Of a stretch of DNA of 64,000 nucleotides, positions 53,751 to 64,000 are shown piece by piece. Both the position numbers and the translations under genes were made by a program. Under the pieces are notes generated by a model. The model was not told where the DNA came from. It ran no database searches and saw nothing but the letters and a program-made list of their open reading frames with translations. Where the stretch lies: NCBI RefSeq assembly GCF_000143415.4, contig NW_003314261.1:2302904-2366903 (forward strand). Reading direction: 5' to 3'. This stretch comes from Selaginella moellendorffii. Its lineage: Eukaryota; Streptophyta; Lycopodiopsida; Selaginellales; Selaginellaceae. Each line of letters opens with the position of its first letter. Position 1 is the first letter of the stretch.

Positions 53751-54430
53751 GGATGGCTGTTTAATGCAAGTCACACACATCTCATAGATGCACAATAAGT
53801 TTTTCTAGCACACACTCGCTCTCTAATGCACTAAACACATAGACTTGTCTCCTATCTGTAGTTTATCGAGAATCTCATTCAGGCTTTGTGTCTAGAAGGA
53901 GCTCCCATCACTCACTGAACAAGCTGCACTGTCCGATGCTCCCTAGTGCTACACCAAACAAACCATGCCAACTTGTTGTCCCATGATGCTATGAACATGG
54001 AATCCCACTTGTTTCCAATCTCAGCCATGTTACAATTCATCTCCTAAGAGAGCTAAAAGGACCACAACCGCAGTGAGCCTCCAGCTCCCGGGCTGCTGAT
54101 AGCAACAACAACAGCAGGTCCATTGAGTGATACCTAGACGAGAACTATGAGTCCAGCACCCAATGAGTAGAAGTGATGCATTTGGACACACCTCCACAAC
54201 TTGGTGTGTGTAGCTCATACCTTGGGAGATGTAGTCAAGGCTCTAGTTGGAATAGGTGGAGGCAAGAGCTTAGGCTTGTAAGTGATGTCCTTGGTAGCTC
54301 TCCAAACAAGATTCGATTGACACACATGTTTGCCTTGGTGGAGGCACCCCGGAACACAACCATAGCCATGAGGTTGATTATCGGATTGAGGTTATTCCGG
54401 GTTCTAAACCACCTACAAAAGCTCCATATT
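53751..54430 (+). other. Element F sequence before pol, no intact gene
   Basis: The composition returns to normal near 53750. The part from about 54350 (VIPGSKPPTKAPY, NIKEMAELKK) is the usual run-up to Ty3 RT. Nothing else is recognisable. Confidence 0.55.
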
Positions 54431-55374
54431 GTTTGAACATCAAGGAGATGGCTGAACTCAAAAAGTAACTTACAGAGCTTCTTGACAAAGGTCATATCCG
54501 ACCAAGCAAGTCACCTTATGGAGCACAATCCTTTTTGTTATGAAAAAGGATGGAACCATGAGGATGTGTATCGATTATCAAGCACTCAACAAGATCACGA
54601 TCAAAAATAGTTATCCTTTGCCTTGCATTAATGACTTGTTTGACCAACTCTTAAAGGCTAAGTATTTTACGCAACTTGATTTGCAATCTAAGTATCATCA
54701 GATACGGGTGGTGGATCAGGATGTGGAGAAGACAAAGTTTAAGACCTGGTATAGATCTTATGAGTTCCTTGTCATGCCATTTGGGTTATGTAATATTCTG
54801 GCAATGTTCAGCACTATGATGGATAGAATATTCGGAGACTATTTAGACACATTTGTTGTCCTATATATTGACGATGTTCTAGTCTTCAATGAAATGTTGG
54901 AGGATCATTTGAAACACTTGGAGCTAGTGTTTCAGAAATTGCGTGAACACTAATTGTATGAAGGAAAGTAAATGCGTTTTTGGACAATTGCGTGTAAACT
55001 TTCTCGGTTATATAATTAGTGGTAGCATAATTGAGGTCAATCCAAAGAAAGTGGAAGTGGTGAAGTCCTGGGAAGTCTTGACCACTGTATCAGATGTTCA
55101 TTCTTTTCTCAGTTTGGTGGGATACTATTGCAAGTTTGTCTGCAATTTTGCAAGAATTGCTCTTCCATTGACTAAGTTGACGAAGAGTAATATTCTGTTT
55201 CATTGGACACCGGCTTGTCAACATGCTTTTGTACAGTTGAAGGAGATCTTGATTACGGTTCCTGTTTTCAAGATCTCATATCTTGATAAAGTGCATTGTG
55301 ATGCATCTGGCTATGCTATTGGTGCCATGTTGCAGCAAGATTGTGACAAAGCGGTTGGTGTTATGCTAAGGTGA
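54431..55374 (+). pseudogene. Element F reverse transcriptase
   Basis: LTELLDKGHIRPSKSPYGA leads to [46 protein letters not shown] and the intact YIDDVLVFN catalytic box. It then changes frame near 54945 and continues as CVFGQLRVNFLGYIIS and PVFKISYLDKVHCDASGYAIG into RNase H. It has several stops. It belongs to the chromovirus group and is distinct from A and B. Confidence 0.87.
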
Positions 55375-56110
55375 CATGGTTGTCTCATTGCATTCTATTC
55401 CAAGAAATTGGATGAAACTCAATGAAGATGGCCAACACATGAAAAAGAGATGTTTGCTATAGTGTCAGTCCTAGAACACTAGAGACACTACTTGGGTGGA
55501 CATACCAAGGTTTATACAGATAGTAACACGCTGAGCTACTTTGCTATGCAGCCTAAGCTTACACTAAAGCAGGCTCGTTGGCAAGAGAAGCTCGCTACAT
55601 ATGATATTGAAATCATATATAAACTTGGTAAAGACAATATTGTCCCGGATGCATTGAGTTGCTAGGATCAGTTCTGGGCAATATCGGCAATCAGTTCGGA
55701 TTGGTTAAAGGATGTTCGAGCTTCATATGGAAATGATCCATTGGCGAAGGCAATCTTGCACTGTGTGGAATTGTTGAAGTAGAACCCTAGTAGCAAAGTA
55801 GTGAAAGTTGCTAGTCGAACAAATGTGAAGCATCACTACTCGATTTGGGATGGGCTTATATTCTATAAGCAAGAAAAATTGTATCTTCCCTCTAAGGATC
55901 TGTAGTAGTTGTTTTTGCGGGAACATCATGATGTTTCAGCAGCAAGACATGGTGGGAAGCGAAAAACTCTAACTTCATTTAAAAAGGGATTTTTTTGGTC
56001 TGGTATGGAAGGTGATATAGTGGACTATGTCCCTACTGCCCTATATGCCAGCAATGTAAGTGCAAAACTGAGAAGTAAGCTAGAAAGTTGTAGTGCATTC
56101 CAGCACTGGC
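55375..56110 (+). pseudogene. Element F RNase H end and integrase zinc region
   Basis: The reading is strongly interrupted but clear: FYSKKLDET, YTDSNTLSYFAMQPKL, QARWQEKLATYDIEI and KDNIVPDALS belong to RNase H. IWDGLIFYKQEKLYLP and EHHDVSAARHGGKRKTL belong to the integrase N-terminal part. Stops are frequent. Confidence 0.8.
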
Positions 56111-57188
56111 ATGGCTATTTCAGAGTGTGACACTTGATTTCATCACTTGCTTGCCGAAGTCTAAGGGTTATGATACTTTGATGGTGGTTGTGGATCGATT
56201 GTCGAAGATTGCACACTTCATTCCAACTGTGGGAACAGTAAATGCGAAACAAGCAGCAAAGCTCTTTTTCCATGAAGTAGTGCGGGTTTATGGTCTTCTC
56301 GAAGAGATGATCTCAGATAGAGATTCAAGGTTTACGGGGAAGTTTTGGGGCACACTATTCCAGTTGTTCGGTACCAAGCTGAAATTCAATATGGCTTATC
56401 ATCCTCAGACTGGTGGGCAGACTGAACACGTGAATGCCCAAGTTGAGGATTATCTGCGGTACTATGTCACAGCAAACCAGCGCAACTGAGTTGAGCATTT
56501 AGACACAGCAGAAATTTGTTATAATAACACATTTCACAGCACTCTTGGCTATTCTCCATGGGAGATGCTGCAAGGAAATGCTCATGGGGTCCCTCAACAG
56601 CTTGTTGTACCGAAACCAATGTCCGAAGTGTTGGTCCTGGCCATTGAGACTTATGTGGAGCAGCTACGCCAAGGTTGGTCTAGAGCTACTGAGGCGATGG
56701 GCAAAGCTCAAGATAGGTATCGACATGATAAGGATCAGCATTGTCAGGATGTATCCAATCAAGTGGGAGATCAGGTGTGGCTATCTTCCCGAAACTTGAA
56801 TATTAAGGTCTTCTTGTCCTGAAAGCTATTACCAAGATATGTTGGACCCTATCAGGTATTGAAGCAAGTTGGTGATATATCCTATAAGTTGGATATTTCA
56901 GATGAGTTGTCCTATGTACATGATGTGTTTCATGTCAATTTACTGGCACCATATCGTGTTGATGCGGATCGCTCTATGGACATTCATCCCCCTCCGGAAG
57001 TTGTGAATGGTGACATGGAGTATGAGGTCGAGGCAATTCTCTTGTCCTACAAAGCTCGTGGTGGTCGTTCCAAGGAATATCTAGTTAAGTGGAAAGGTTA
57101 CCCGACTTGTGAATCAACTTGGGAACCTCTTAGGAATCTTACACATGCTCATGAGCTTGTCACAGAGTATGAGAATAGTAATAACTAA
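56111..57188 (+). pseudogene. Element F integrase core, C-terminus and chromodomain
   Basis: TLDFITCLPKSKGYDTLMVV, MISDRDSRFTGKFW and HPQTGGQTEHVNAQVEDYL give the D-D-E core. KQVGDISYKLDISDE and VHDVFHVNLLAPY form the C-terminal domain. A well-preserved chromodomain ends it (EYEVEAILLSYKARGG, YLVKWKGYPTCESTWEP, LTHAHELVTEYE). Stops near 56487 and 56821 break it. Confidence 0.88.
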
Positions 57189-57791
57189 TAAATAGCTTTT
57201 GTAAAATCTTGTAATAAATCTTGCAAATCAATAAAGTAATATATTTCTATAAATCAAAGTTTCGTCTCGTACTTAAGTCAGTTTTGGCAGGTTGACTTTG
57301 GCACTTCGGTGCATGGGTCCAATCCATAACCATGAGGATACTATTATAGACTAATCACAAGTCCTCACCTCTCTCTTGATGACTCATTTTCGAAAAGAGG
57401 CATGCTCATGTAAACAACTTAATCAACCAGTTTATAATAATTGTCTAAATCTTCCCGACATGATTGATTTCTTGCTCAGAGGAAGTTGGGCCTCTAGCTT
57501 TCTCTCTATATCCCTGCGGGCAGGGATGTATCATTCCTTTGTAATCCGAGTGGTACTCAGAGCAGCATGGGTGGCTAACTCTGTTAGTCATTTCCTTGTC
57601 GGTGACGGCTGAAGAGTGTCTGAGTCTTAATGTCTTTGGACATAGAGGAGAGGCCATTCCATAACTCATTTAAGTCGGTGCATTTCCCATATAGTGTGCT
57701 TTTCGTTAACTTTCGAAGTTGTTTCCTTGACGGTTTGCTAGACTCGGGTATGCATCGATGAGGACGTCGATCTTCCCCAAGGGGGGGAGAA
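57189..57791 (+). other. Element F 3' untranslated region and purine tract
   Basis: It has A/T-rich AATAAA-like strings at 57190-57240 and no gene. It ends in the purine tract AAGGGGGGGAGAA directly before the LTR. Confidence 0.65.
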
Positions 57792-58660
57792 TGTCGCGAA
57801 TGTGACTTCGGGTATCAAAAGATACTTGTTGGCTAGTCCTTACGGACACTCTTTCTTTACTGCCATGACAGTAGAAGGTCGGTACAGTTGGTTCCCTTTA
57901 TTGTTCCCACTTGAGCTAGTTGAGAAACTGGTCAATGACCATGTACTTAAATCGGATAAACATAAGGTAGGAACCCTATGTGTTTCTTGTTGAGCATACT
58001 CGGCCTGGTTTGAGAAACTCCTGTCATTGGCTTGCACTTGCTAATATCAAGAACCCTTGTGTATTAAAACTAGTCCCTCAATATCGCTGAATGATAATTT
58101 ACCGTGTTTGCCAAATACCCCCGTTATCATGCCCTTTGTGTTGGTCTCATTTCAATTCCAAATGCTGTTTATGGAAAGTGTCTAGATTTGCTCATTTGGC
58201 ATATCTACGGAATGTAGAGGTTGGCTTGAACACAATGGTGTTTGTCCTGTGTCCAAATTCACAATCTAAAGACATTCCATATTTAGTAAGTTTCAAGCTT
58301 GTCTCAAAAAGCGTGTGTTCCGGGGGGGGGGGGGCTGTGGGGGGTTCTAAATGTATAGTAGGGATAGTGGTTAGAATGCATGTGTGACCACCTGAGACAT
58401 TAGTTTGACTTCTGCTGGGCTATGTCATTCCTTATTCTGCATCCAACTTGGGTTTAAGCCCAAGCTCCACGTTGCTCTAGTTGGTGGGGTACCCTCCTCC
58501 TTGCGTTAGGCCACTGATATGCCAAAATTGTGCCAGACTCCGTCTGACACCATTATGTGTGCAAATGCTGGATACGGGAGCTGGTGCTCATGGGATTGTA
58601 CCGGACCCTCGTTTCGTAGCACAATAGGCTTGGAGTTTGGCTCTAAATTCAAGTGTGATA
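57792..58660 (+). repeat. Element F 3' LTR (3' end uncertain)
   Basis: It begins TGTCGCGAATGTGAC after the purine tract. 58336-58545 matches 20-235 of the 5' LTR. Beyond about 58560 the match fades and element E sequence is clear from about 58661, so the LTR is probably truncated. A G12 run at 58322 corresponds to the G-run at window position 1. Confidence 0.7.
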
Positions 58661-59836
58661 CACGCAGATATCCATCATATAGATCTCATTCTTGGGATGC
58701 CATGGTTGGTGAAGGTGAATCCAAAGATAAAGTGGAGTATTAAACTTGTCTTGCTAGAGTATGGTGGCGTTAAAGATGTGTGGTTTGGCGAGGGCATTCA
58801 ACCACCAGTTGTTATGTTCTCTACTACATCTTTGAAATGGGCTTGTCATAATGGAAAAGCACTTTCAAGTTACTTGCTATTTGTTTATGACTTGGAGGAC
58901 CAAAGCACGTGTGGGGGAGAAGCAGCAATATGGGATGTACTTAACAAGTTTTCTGATGATTTTCCATTTGAACTTCCTTATAGGTTGCTTCCATTAAGTG
59001 GTGTGGAGCATGGGATTATATTGGAGCCGAGGACACGGCCAATTTACTAGTGTCCATTTCGGTTAAGTTATGCGGAAGAGCAATATGTTCAACGGCAAGT
59101 CAAGGAGTTACTTGAGTTTGAATTTATTCAGCCAAGTAAGTCTTTATTTGGTGCTCTAGTCTTGCTTGTGAAGAAGAAGGATAGTTCAATGCGGATGTGT
59201 ATTGACTACCACGCTTTAAACAAGAAGACAGTGAAGGATAAGATGCTGATGCCACATGTGGATGATATCCTAGACAAGTTTGGTGAAGCACGAGTGTTTA
59301 CCAAGATTGATCTGAGGAATGGATATCATCAAATTGCAATGGATGATGCATCTATCTCCAAAACGACATTTAACACAAGTTTCAGACATTTTGAGTTTAC
59401 AGTTATGCCATTTGGTTTGACAAATGCACTAGCCAAATTTTCTCGATTAATGATGGAGGTATTTGGGCATTATCTTCATGAGTTTGTAGAGATTTTCTTG
59501 GACGATATTCTTGTTTTTAGCAAGAATATGAAGGAGCATAAGGTGCATTTGCGCAAGGTTTTTTTGTTACTCCGACATAGCAAATTTTATGTGAAGAAGA
59601 GCAAATCTGAGTTTGCAAAGTCAGAGGTAGAATATCTAGGCCATATTGTGACATATAAAGGTGTCAAGACGGATCCAAGGAAGGTGGCTATAGTGGAAAA
59701 TTGGCTTACACCGATTACAGTGGCCAAATTATGCAGTTTTCTTGGTATGGCTAGTTACTACCAATGTTTCCAACATAAGTTTGCAAAGGTGGCTATTCCT
59801 TTGACGCAATTGTTACGCAAGAATGTGCCATTCGAG
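58661..59836 (+). pseudogene. Element E: fragment of a B-like Ty3 element (protease to RNase H start)
   Basis: [68 protein letters not shown] and FLDDILVFS follow element B closely. It retains the FYVKKSKSEFAKSEVEYLGH segment missing from B and an intact RT Asp pair. It stops at the residues NVPFE, where element G is inserted (B continues FEWKQPQEES). Stops are few. Its LTRs are not in the window. Confidence 0.88.
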
Positions 59837-60453
59837 TGAAAAATGAAGATGAATGAAAAGGAAAGAGTAAATGAAGGTAAATGAAAAAAAGCTAGAAGGA
59901 AAGGAAGATCTAAACAATGCAAAAGCTAAATCTAAACCAAGGGCAATCATAAATGCATGAAATATGAAAAAGGAATATAGAAAATGTGTATATCAATTAG
60001 CCTAAAAACCTTAGCTTATATATAGGAGTGAGTGGTCCGGATTGAAACCAATTCACTATGTTAATATTAGTATACAATATTGTAGCCATACACTTAGGCC
60101 TCACAACTCCTATATATAAATTAGTGTTTTTGAACTAATTAAATATGCACATTTTTGTATTTCATACACTATATTGTTAGATGGTATAATATGTCAAAAT
60201 ATCTAAAAATATTCCATCACCTAGGTTATAGGGAATATACTTAGATTTTTAACTATCTAACTCTTTTATAATAATCTTGTGTGAGTGCATGGAATATGGA
60301 AAGGGAATACAGAAATGTGCATATCAATTAACCCAAAAACCCTAGCTTATATACAGGATCGAGTGGTCCGGATTGAAACCAATCCGACGGCTACCAAAAT
60401 CCACTACGCTAATATTAGTATACGGCATCGTAGCCGTACACTTGGCCCTCACA
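59837..60453 (-). repeat. 3' LTR of element G
   Basis: On the minus strand it starts TGTGAGGGCC at 60453, right after the purine tract GGAGGGGATGA, and ends in CA at 59837, where element E resumes. It contains two related blocks, 59955-60108 and 60287-60453 (GTGGTCCGGATTGAAACCAA in both). The left block has many more T and A residues at former C/G sites. Confidence 0.7.
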
Positions 60454-60472
60454 TCATCCCCTCCTAAAGCCG

Positions 60473-61045
60473 TCAGGGTTCTCTTGTAGATGGGCCGGGA
60501 TCTGGAGGAACGTCAGGAGGAGGCATCGGTGGATCTGTAGACGGTATTAACTGCTCCTGATCCCTCTGTATGAAGCGTTTTAACTGCTGCACATGCACAA
60601 TCTCTGGAGGATCGGCCTGCTGAATGTCATGCCGAACCTCATAAACTTGTGGTCCAACTTGCCGCAACACCCGATACGGTCCTTTCCACTGCGCAAGGAG
60701 CCCCTTAGATAAACCACGTACCGTAAGATGGGGAAAACGGACTAACACCAAATCATCCACTTTGTACTCCGCTGGTGGACGATGATGGGAATTGTAGCGC
60801 CGTTGTTGTCCCACTTGTACGCGGCCTAAGTGTTCAGCAGACTCTGCTCGGACAAGTGGAAGAATGCTTGTCAAATATTGATCCGATGACCTAGCATCAG
60901 GAGCTCGTGGCAATCGCGAAGGTAAACCTAGCTCTGTTGGTAATATTGGATCATGACCATATAGAAGTTTATATGGTGAAGCACCAACAGAACTCTGCAC
61001 CCCTGTGACATAAGCATACGAAGAGACGGCAAATAACCATCCCAA
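60473..61045 (-). pseudogene. Element G integrase C-terminal part
   Basis: VTGVQSSVGASPYKLLYGHD, VDDLVLVRFPHLTVRGLSKG and LAQWKGPYRVLRQVGPQVYE form the integrase C-terminal SH3-like region. It ends in a Pro-rich tail (PPMPPPDVPPDPGPSTREP). It is joined to the upstream core by one frameshift at about 61030-61045. Confidence 0.85.
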
Positions 61046-61803
61046 TCCGAATGTTGAAAGTTCACATACTTCACAATCATCCCTTTGAATGTCCGAACGA
61101 GCCGTTCCACCAGACCGTCTGATTGTGAATGATAAGCACTCGTAAAAGTGTGGCGTATCCCCAACCGAGATGTCAAAACATGAAATACCTCAGCCATAAA
61201 TGCAGGACCATTATCCGAAAGAATCCGTTCTGGACAAGAATGCTGGAACACCACTCGATTGAGGAGGAAGTATCCAACAGCAGTTGCAGAGGCACTAGCA
61301 AGAGCACCAACTTCCACCCAACGAGTCAAGTAGTCAGAAGCAATAATAACATACTCATTGCCAGCAGTCGATCGCGGAAAAGGTCCCATAAGATCAAACG
61401 CCACCAACTCAAACGGACGAGAAACTGCAATTGACTCCAACCGTCCTTCCGCAGCACAAGGGGGAGTATTACGAGCTTGGCACCAAACGCAGCTACGCAC
61501 ATACCGGATAATATCACGTCGCATCTCTGGCCAATAGAAAGATCTGCGCAACTTCTCGGTGACACGACGATGTCCCATATGCCCACCTAGAATAGGAGAA
61601 TCATGGTAGGCATGGAGAAACCACGGAATAAACACCGAAGGCACCACCAGCCGTAAATGAGCATCAGGATCCATCCCCACAAAATAAAGAAGGCCATCTT
61701 CAAGGCGATATTGAGAATGTAAATGCCGAAAAGGCAAGTCATCAGCAAGTGATGCAGGATTCTCAAACCCATCTCGAAGCCTTCGAATCCACGGCTCAAT
61801 CTT
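60928..61803 (-). pseudogene. Element G integrase zinc region and core
   Basis: It has the H-H-C-C zinc region (HAYHDSPILGGHMGHRRV, CVWCQ), then FDLMGPFPRS, YVIIASDYLTRWVEV, ERILSDNGPAFMAEV and YHSQSDGLVERLVRTFKG, which is the D-D-E triad in order. A TAA at 61804-61806 separates it from RNase H in the same frame. Confidence 0.88.
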
Positions 61804-62826
61804 TTAAGCCTCGCGAACCTCATCCAGAGAAGGTAGATCTTGCTCTACGCCCTGTGGACACTGAACGTCAAGGACAGCAACCGCCGACGGCACAGAATCC
61901 TCATCTAGAAAATCCACAGATGCTGGAACAACAGGTTCGTCAGAAACATGAGAAGTGAGTGGAGAAGGAAGAGGAGCTCGAGAAAGGGCATCAGCATCAG
62001 CCATAGAACTCCCTGGGCAATGAACAACATCGAAATCATATATCTGAAGCTTCAAAGCCCATCGAGCCGTACGACCAACCAGGTTCTTCCGCTTCAATAA
62101 TGAAGTAACAGCAGCATGGTCACCTTCAAGTAACGTCCAAGAACCATGTTGATAGGCATGAAGTTTCTCGAAACCCCAGACTGCTGCTAAACACTCCTTC
62201 TCCGTCGTGGAGTAGTTCATCTCCGCTGGTTGTAATGTACGGCTTATGTATGCAATGGGATGGCGCTGACCAGGCACACTCGAGCTCTCTTGCATCAACA
62301 CACCTCCAAGACCAATATCAGAAGCATCCACGCGCAAAATAAAAGGTCGAGTGTAGTCAGGATATGCCAAAACCGGAGGAGTCGTCAATAGCTCTTTGAG
62401 ATTCACGAACGCCCGCTCACAATCGGGAGACCAGATGAAAGATGACGTTGATGACTTCAGCAACGCTCGCAATGGTAAAGTGCGATCGGAAAGATGATCC
62501 ACAAAACGACCGAGATACTGCACCTTACCCAAAAAGCGCTGCACATCATTCACACACTTCGGAGTAGGGAACTTTAGAACAGCCACAAGTTTGTCAGGAT
62601 CAACTTGCAAACCCTCACGAGAAATACGGTACCCAACATAAGTTGTGTCCTTGGACCCAAACACGCACTTCGACCGCTTCAGCTTTAAACCAACGTCACA
62701 TAGCCGATCCAACACTTTACAAACATCACGAACATGCTCCTCCCACATCCCCTCCGAGTGGATCAAGACATCATCAATGAAGTCAGCCGTCACCTCCGGC
62801 ATATCGCAAAGAACCTCGTCCATCAT
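61804..62826 (-). pseudogene. Element G RT end and RNase H
   Basis: The intact catalytic box is FIDDVLIHSEG. Then follow YVGYRISREGLQVDPDKL, FLGKVQYLGRFVDHLS, the RNase H motifs FILRVDASDIGLGGVLMQ, YSTTEKECLAAVWGFEKL, LLEGDHAAVTSLL and MADADALSRAPL. It is separated from the upstream RT by a single TGA at 62824-62826 (FQ*MMDEV, where FQRLMDEV is usual). Confidence 0.9.
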
Positions 62827-63936
62827 TCACTGAAAAGTTGCTGGAGCATTGTTCAAACCAAACGGCATCACCAAAAACTCGTATAAACCAAATGGTGTAC
62901 GAAAAGCAGTCTTAGGAATATTGTCTTCAGCCATCGGTACTTGCCAATACCCAGAAGCAAGATCTAGCTTGGTGAACCAACGACTTCGCCCCAGACGATC
63001 CAAGAGATCAGCAGTGTGAGGAAGAGGGTACATGTCCGGGATCGTCACTTCATTTAACGGACGATAGTCGATGCAGAAACGAATACTCCCATCAGGCTTC
63101 GTCACAAGATGAGGTTCACATGCCCAAGGACTCCGCGACTTCCGAATAACACCCTTCTCCAACATCTCCTTGACGTTTGCACGTAAAATCTTGATCTCCT
63201 TGGGTGACCGACGACGAACAGGAACCTTGATTGGACGAGCATCCCCGGTTGGAATGGGATGACGTGTGGCAATCTTGGCCCCAGATGATAGGTCAAATTC
63301 AAAGAGATCAGAATACTCCTTCATGAGCTGGTCAACAGCTGCAACACAAAGATCATCGGAGGGATCGGAAAAGGGAAGAGCAGAACAAGATGGAAACACA
63401 AGAGGAAATAATGGGGGAACAAAAGTAATGGAAGCAGAGGTAGAAGTAGAGGGACGAAGAGGTACGGAAGTGAGAGGAATGGATGAAACATAAGGAAGTA
63501 TGAGACAAGCGGGAAAAGCCTCAAAGTCACACTTGGCATGATTGTGCTGCAACCAATCCATACCAAGAATGAGGTCAAAAGCTTGACTCGGCACCACCCG
63601 CAACGACTGCAACTCAAGCTCGAGATCGCCCACACGCACAACCAGGTCCGCCTCATCTCGTGCACATGCATGTGTACGGCCGTTGCCATAAAGAATGAAA
63701 ACTGGATCCGCCGCACGATGCAAGTGTAGACGACAACGTGTGGCAACAGGTCGAGCAATAGAAGATAAACTCGAACCTGTATCAACCAACACGGAGAGAA
63801 GAATAGGAGACCTCTTGTTATAAAAACGAGCTTGGAAAGTAAACACTGGATGAACCGGTGCTGAGTGAACCCCTTGATGATACTCCCGAAAGAAAGATGG
63901 AGGGGTCACTAACTTATTCGCGCAAGGTCCCTCCAT
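62827..63936 (-). pseudogene. Element G protease and RT N-terminal part
   Basis: The protease motif LVDTGSSLSSIA and its partner FDLILGMDWLQHNHAKCDF are intact. The RT starts RRRSPKEIKILRANVKEMLE and continues VTKPDGSIRFCIDYRPLN, FTKLDLASGYWQVPM and VMPFGLNNAPATFQ. Gag is not seen and would lie to the right of the window. The ATG at 63936 may be internal to a longer polyprotein. Confidence 0.88.
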
Positions 63937-64000
63937 TACTCGCGCGACTCCTCGTTTCCCGACCTAGTGTATTGCAGAGCATTCTCCCAGTTGAACCTTA

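Larger units (their letters stand above)
59837..64000 (-). mobile_element. Ty3/gypsy element G, minus strand, running off the right edge
   Basis: Protease, RT, RNase H, integrase and a C-terminal tail are read right to left, ending in a purine tract and the 3' LTR. Only three lesions are seen in 3.4 kb of pol. Base use (C-rich in sense, well-kept codons) differs from A, B and F, and the family is distinct (no chromodomain). It is inserted in element E with expected TSD TCGAG at 59832-59836; the partner lies beyond the window. Confidence 0.85.

Overview
This is eukaryotic DNA and almost all of it is transposable elements. Three things point to a streptophyte plant with a large, repeat-rich genome: Ty3/gypsy elements of chromovirus type, a plant-type telomere repeat (CTAAACC units at 32815-32841), and a DUF7869-type transposase. 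I cannot tell from the sequence whether it is a charophyte, moss, lycophyte, fern or gymnosperm. I found no host gene, rRNA or tRNA.

The window is a stack of nested insertions that can be undone base by base from target-site duplications (TSDs). The outermost Ty3 element, F, has its 5' LTR at 1-585, pol at 54.4-57.2 kb and its 3' LTR from 57792. Inside F sits a Ty3 chromovirus, A (782-49361, TSD ATACG/ATATG). Four elements have landed in A. A LINE lies in its left LTR (1382-20236, 16-bp TSD). A Ty3 element, B, lies in its reverse transcriptase (22405-27122, TSD ATAGT/ATGGT). A DNA transposon lies in its RNase H (copy 2, 28060-38687, TSD AGTG). A non-autonomous LTR element, C, lies in its integrase (39419-47215, TSD CCACC). 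A second copy of the DNA transposon (copy 1, 4985-16711, TSD AAGC) sits in ORF2 of the LINE. To the right are a B-like Ty3 fragment, E (58661-59836), and a young minus-strand Ty3 element, G, which interrupts E and runs off the right edge.

The most interesting object is the DNA transposon, of which copy 1 is 11.7 kb and copy 2 is 10.6 kb. It has about 24-bp terminal inverted repeats and 4-bp TSDs of variable sequence. It carries two divergently transcribed genes. Rightward is a DUF7869-type DDE transposase of 1029 codons with two DUF8039-like N-terminal repeats. Leftward is a large accessory gene that begins with a ParB-like domain and can be spliced in frame through ten introns. In copy 1 that gene ends in an FCP1/NIF-type HAD phosphatase domain (1652 codons); in copy 2 the whole 3' module is different and shorter (1054 codons).

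The accessory gene's internal introns are only 38-57 bp long. Many hold one near-perfect 22-bp palindrome, ATGGCRTG-N6-CAYGCCAT. The same palindrome is scattered through the intergenic region, leaders and 3' regions of the transposon, about 20 copies per element, and a few copies lie inside coding frames. Frame arithmetic across every intron supports the splicing model. This looks like a transposon that carries its own population of palindromic, introner-like sequences.

Every coding region here is broken by in-frame stops, many of them C-to-T or G-to-A type, so none of these copies is likely to be autonomous today. Element G is the least decayed.
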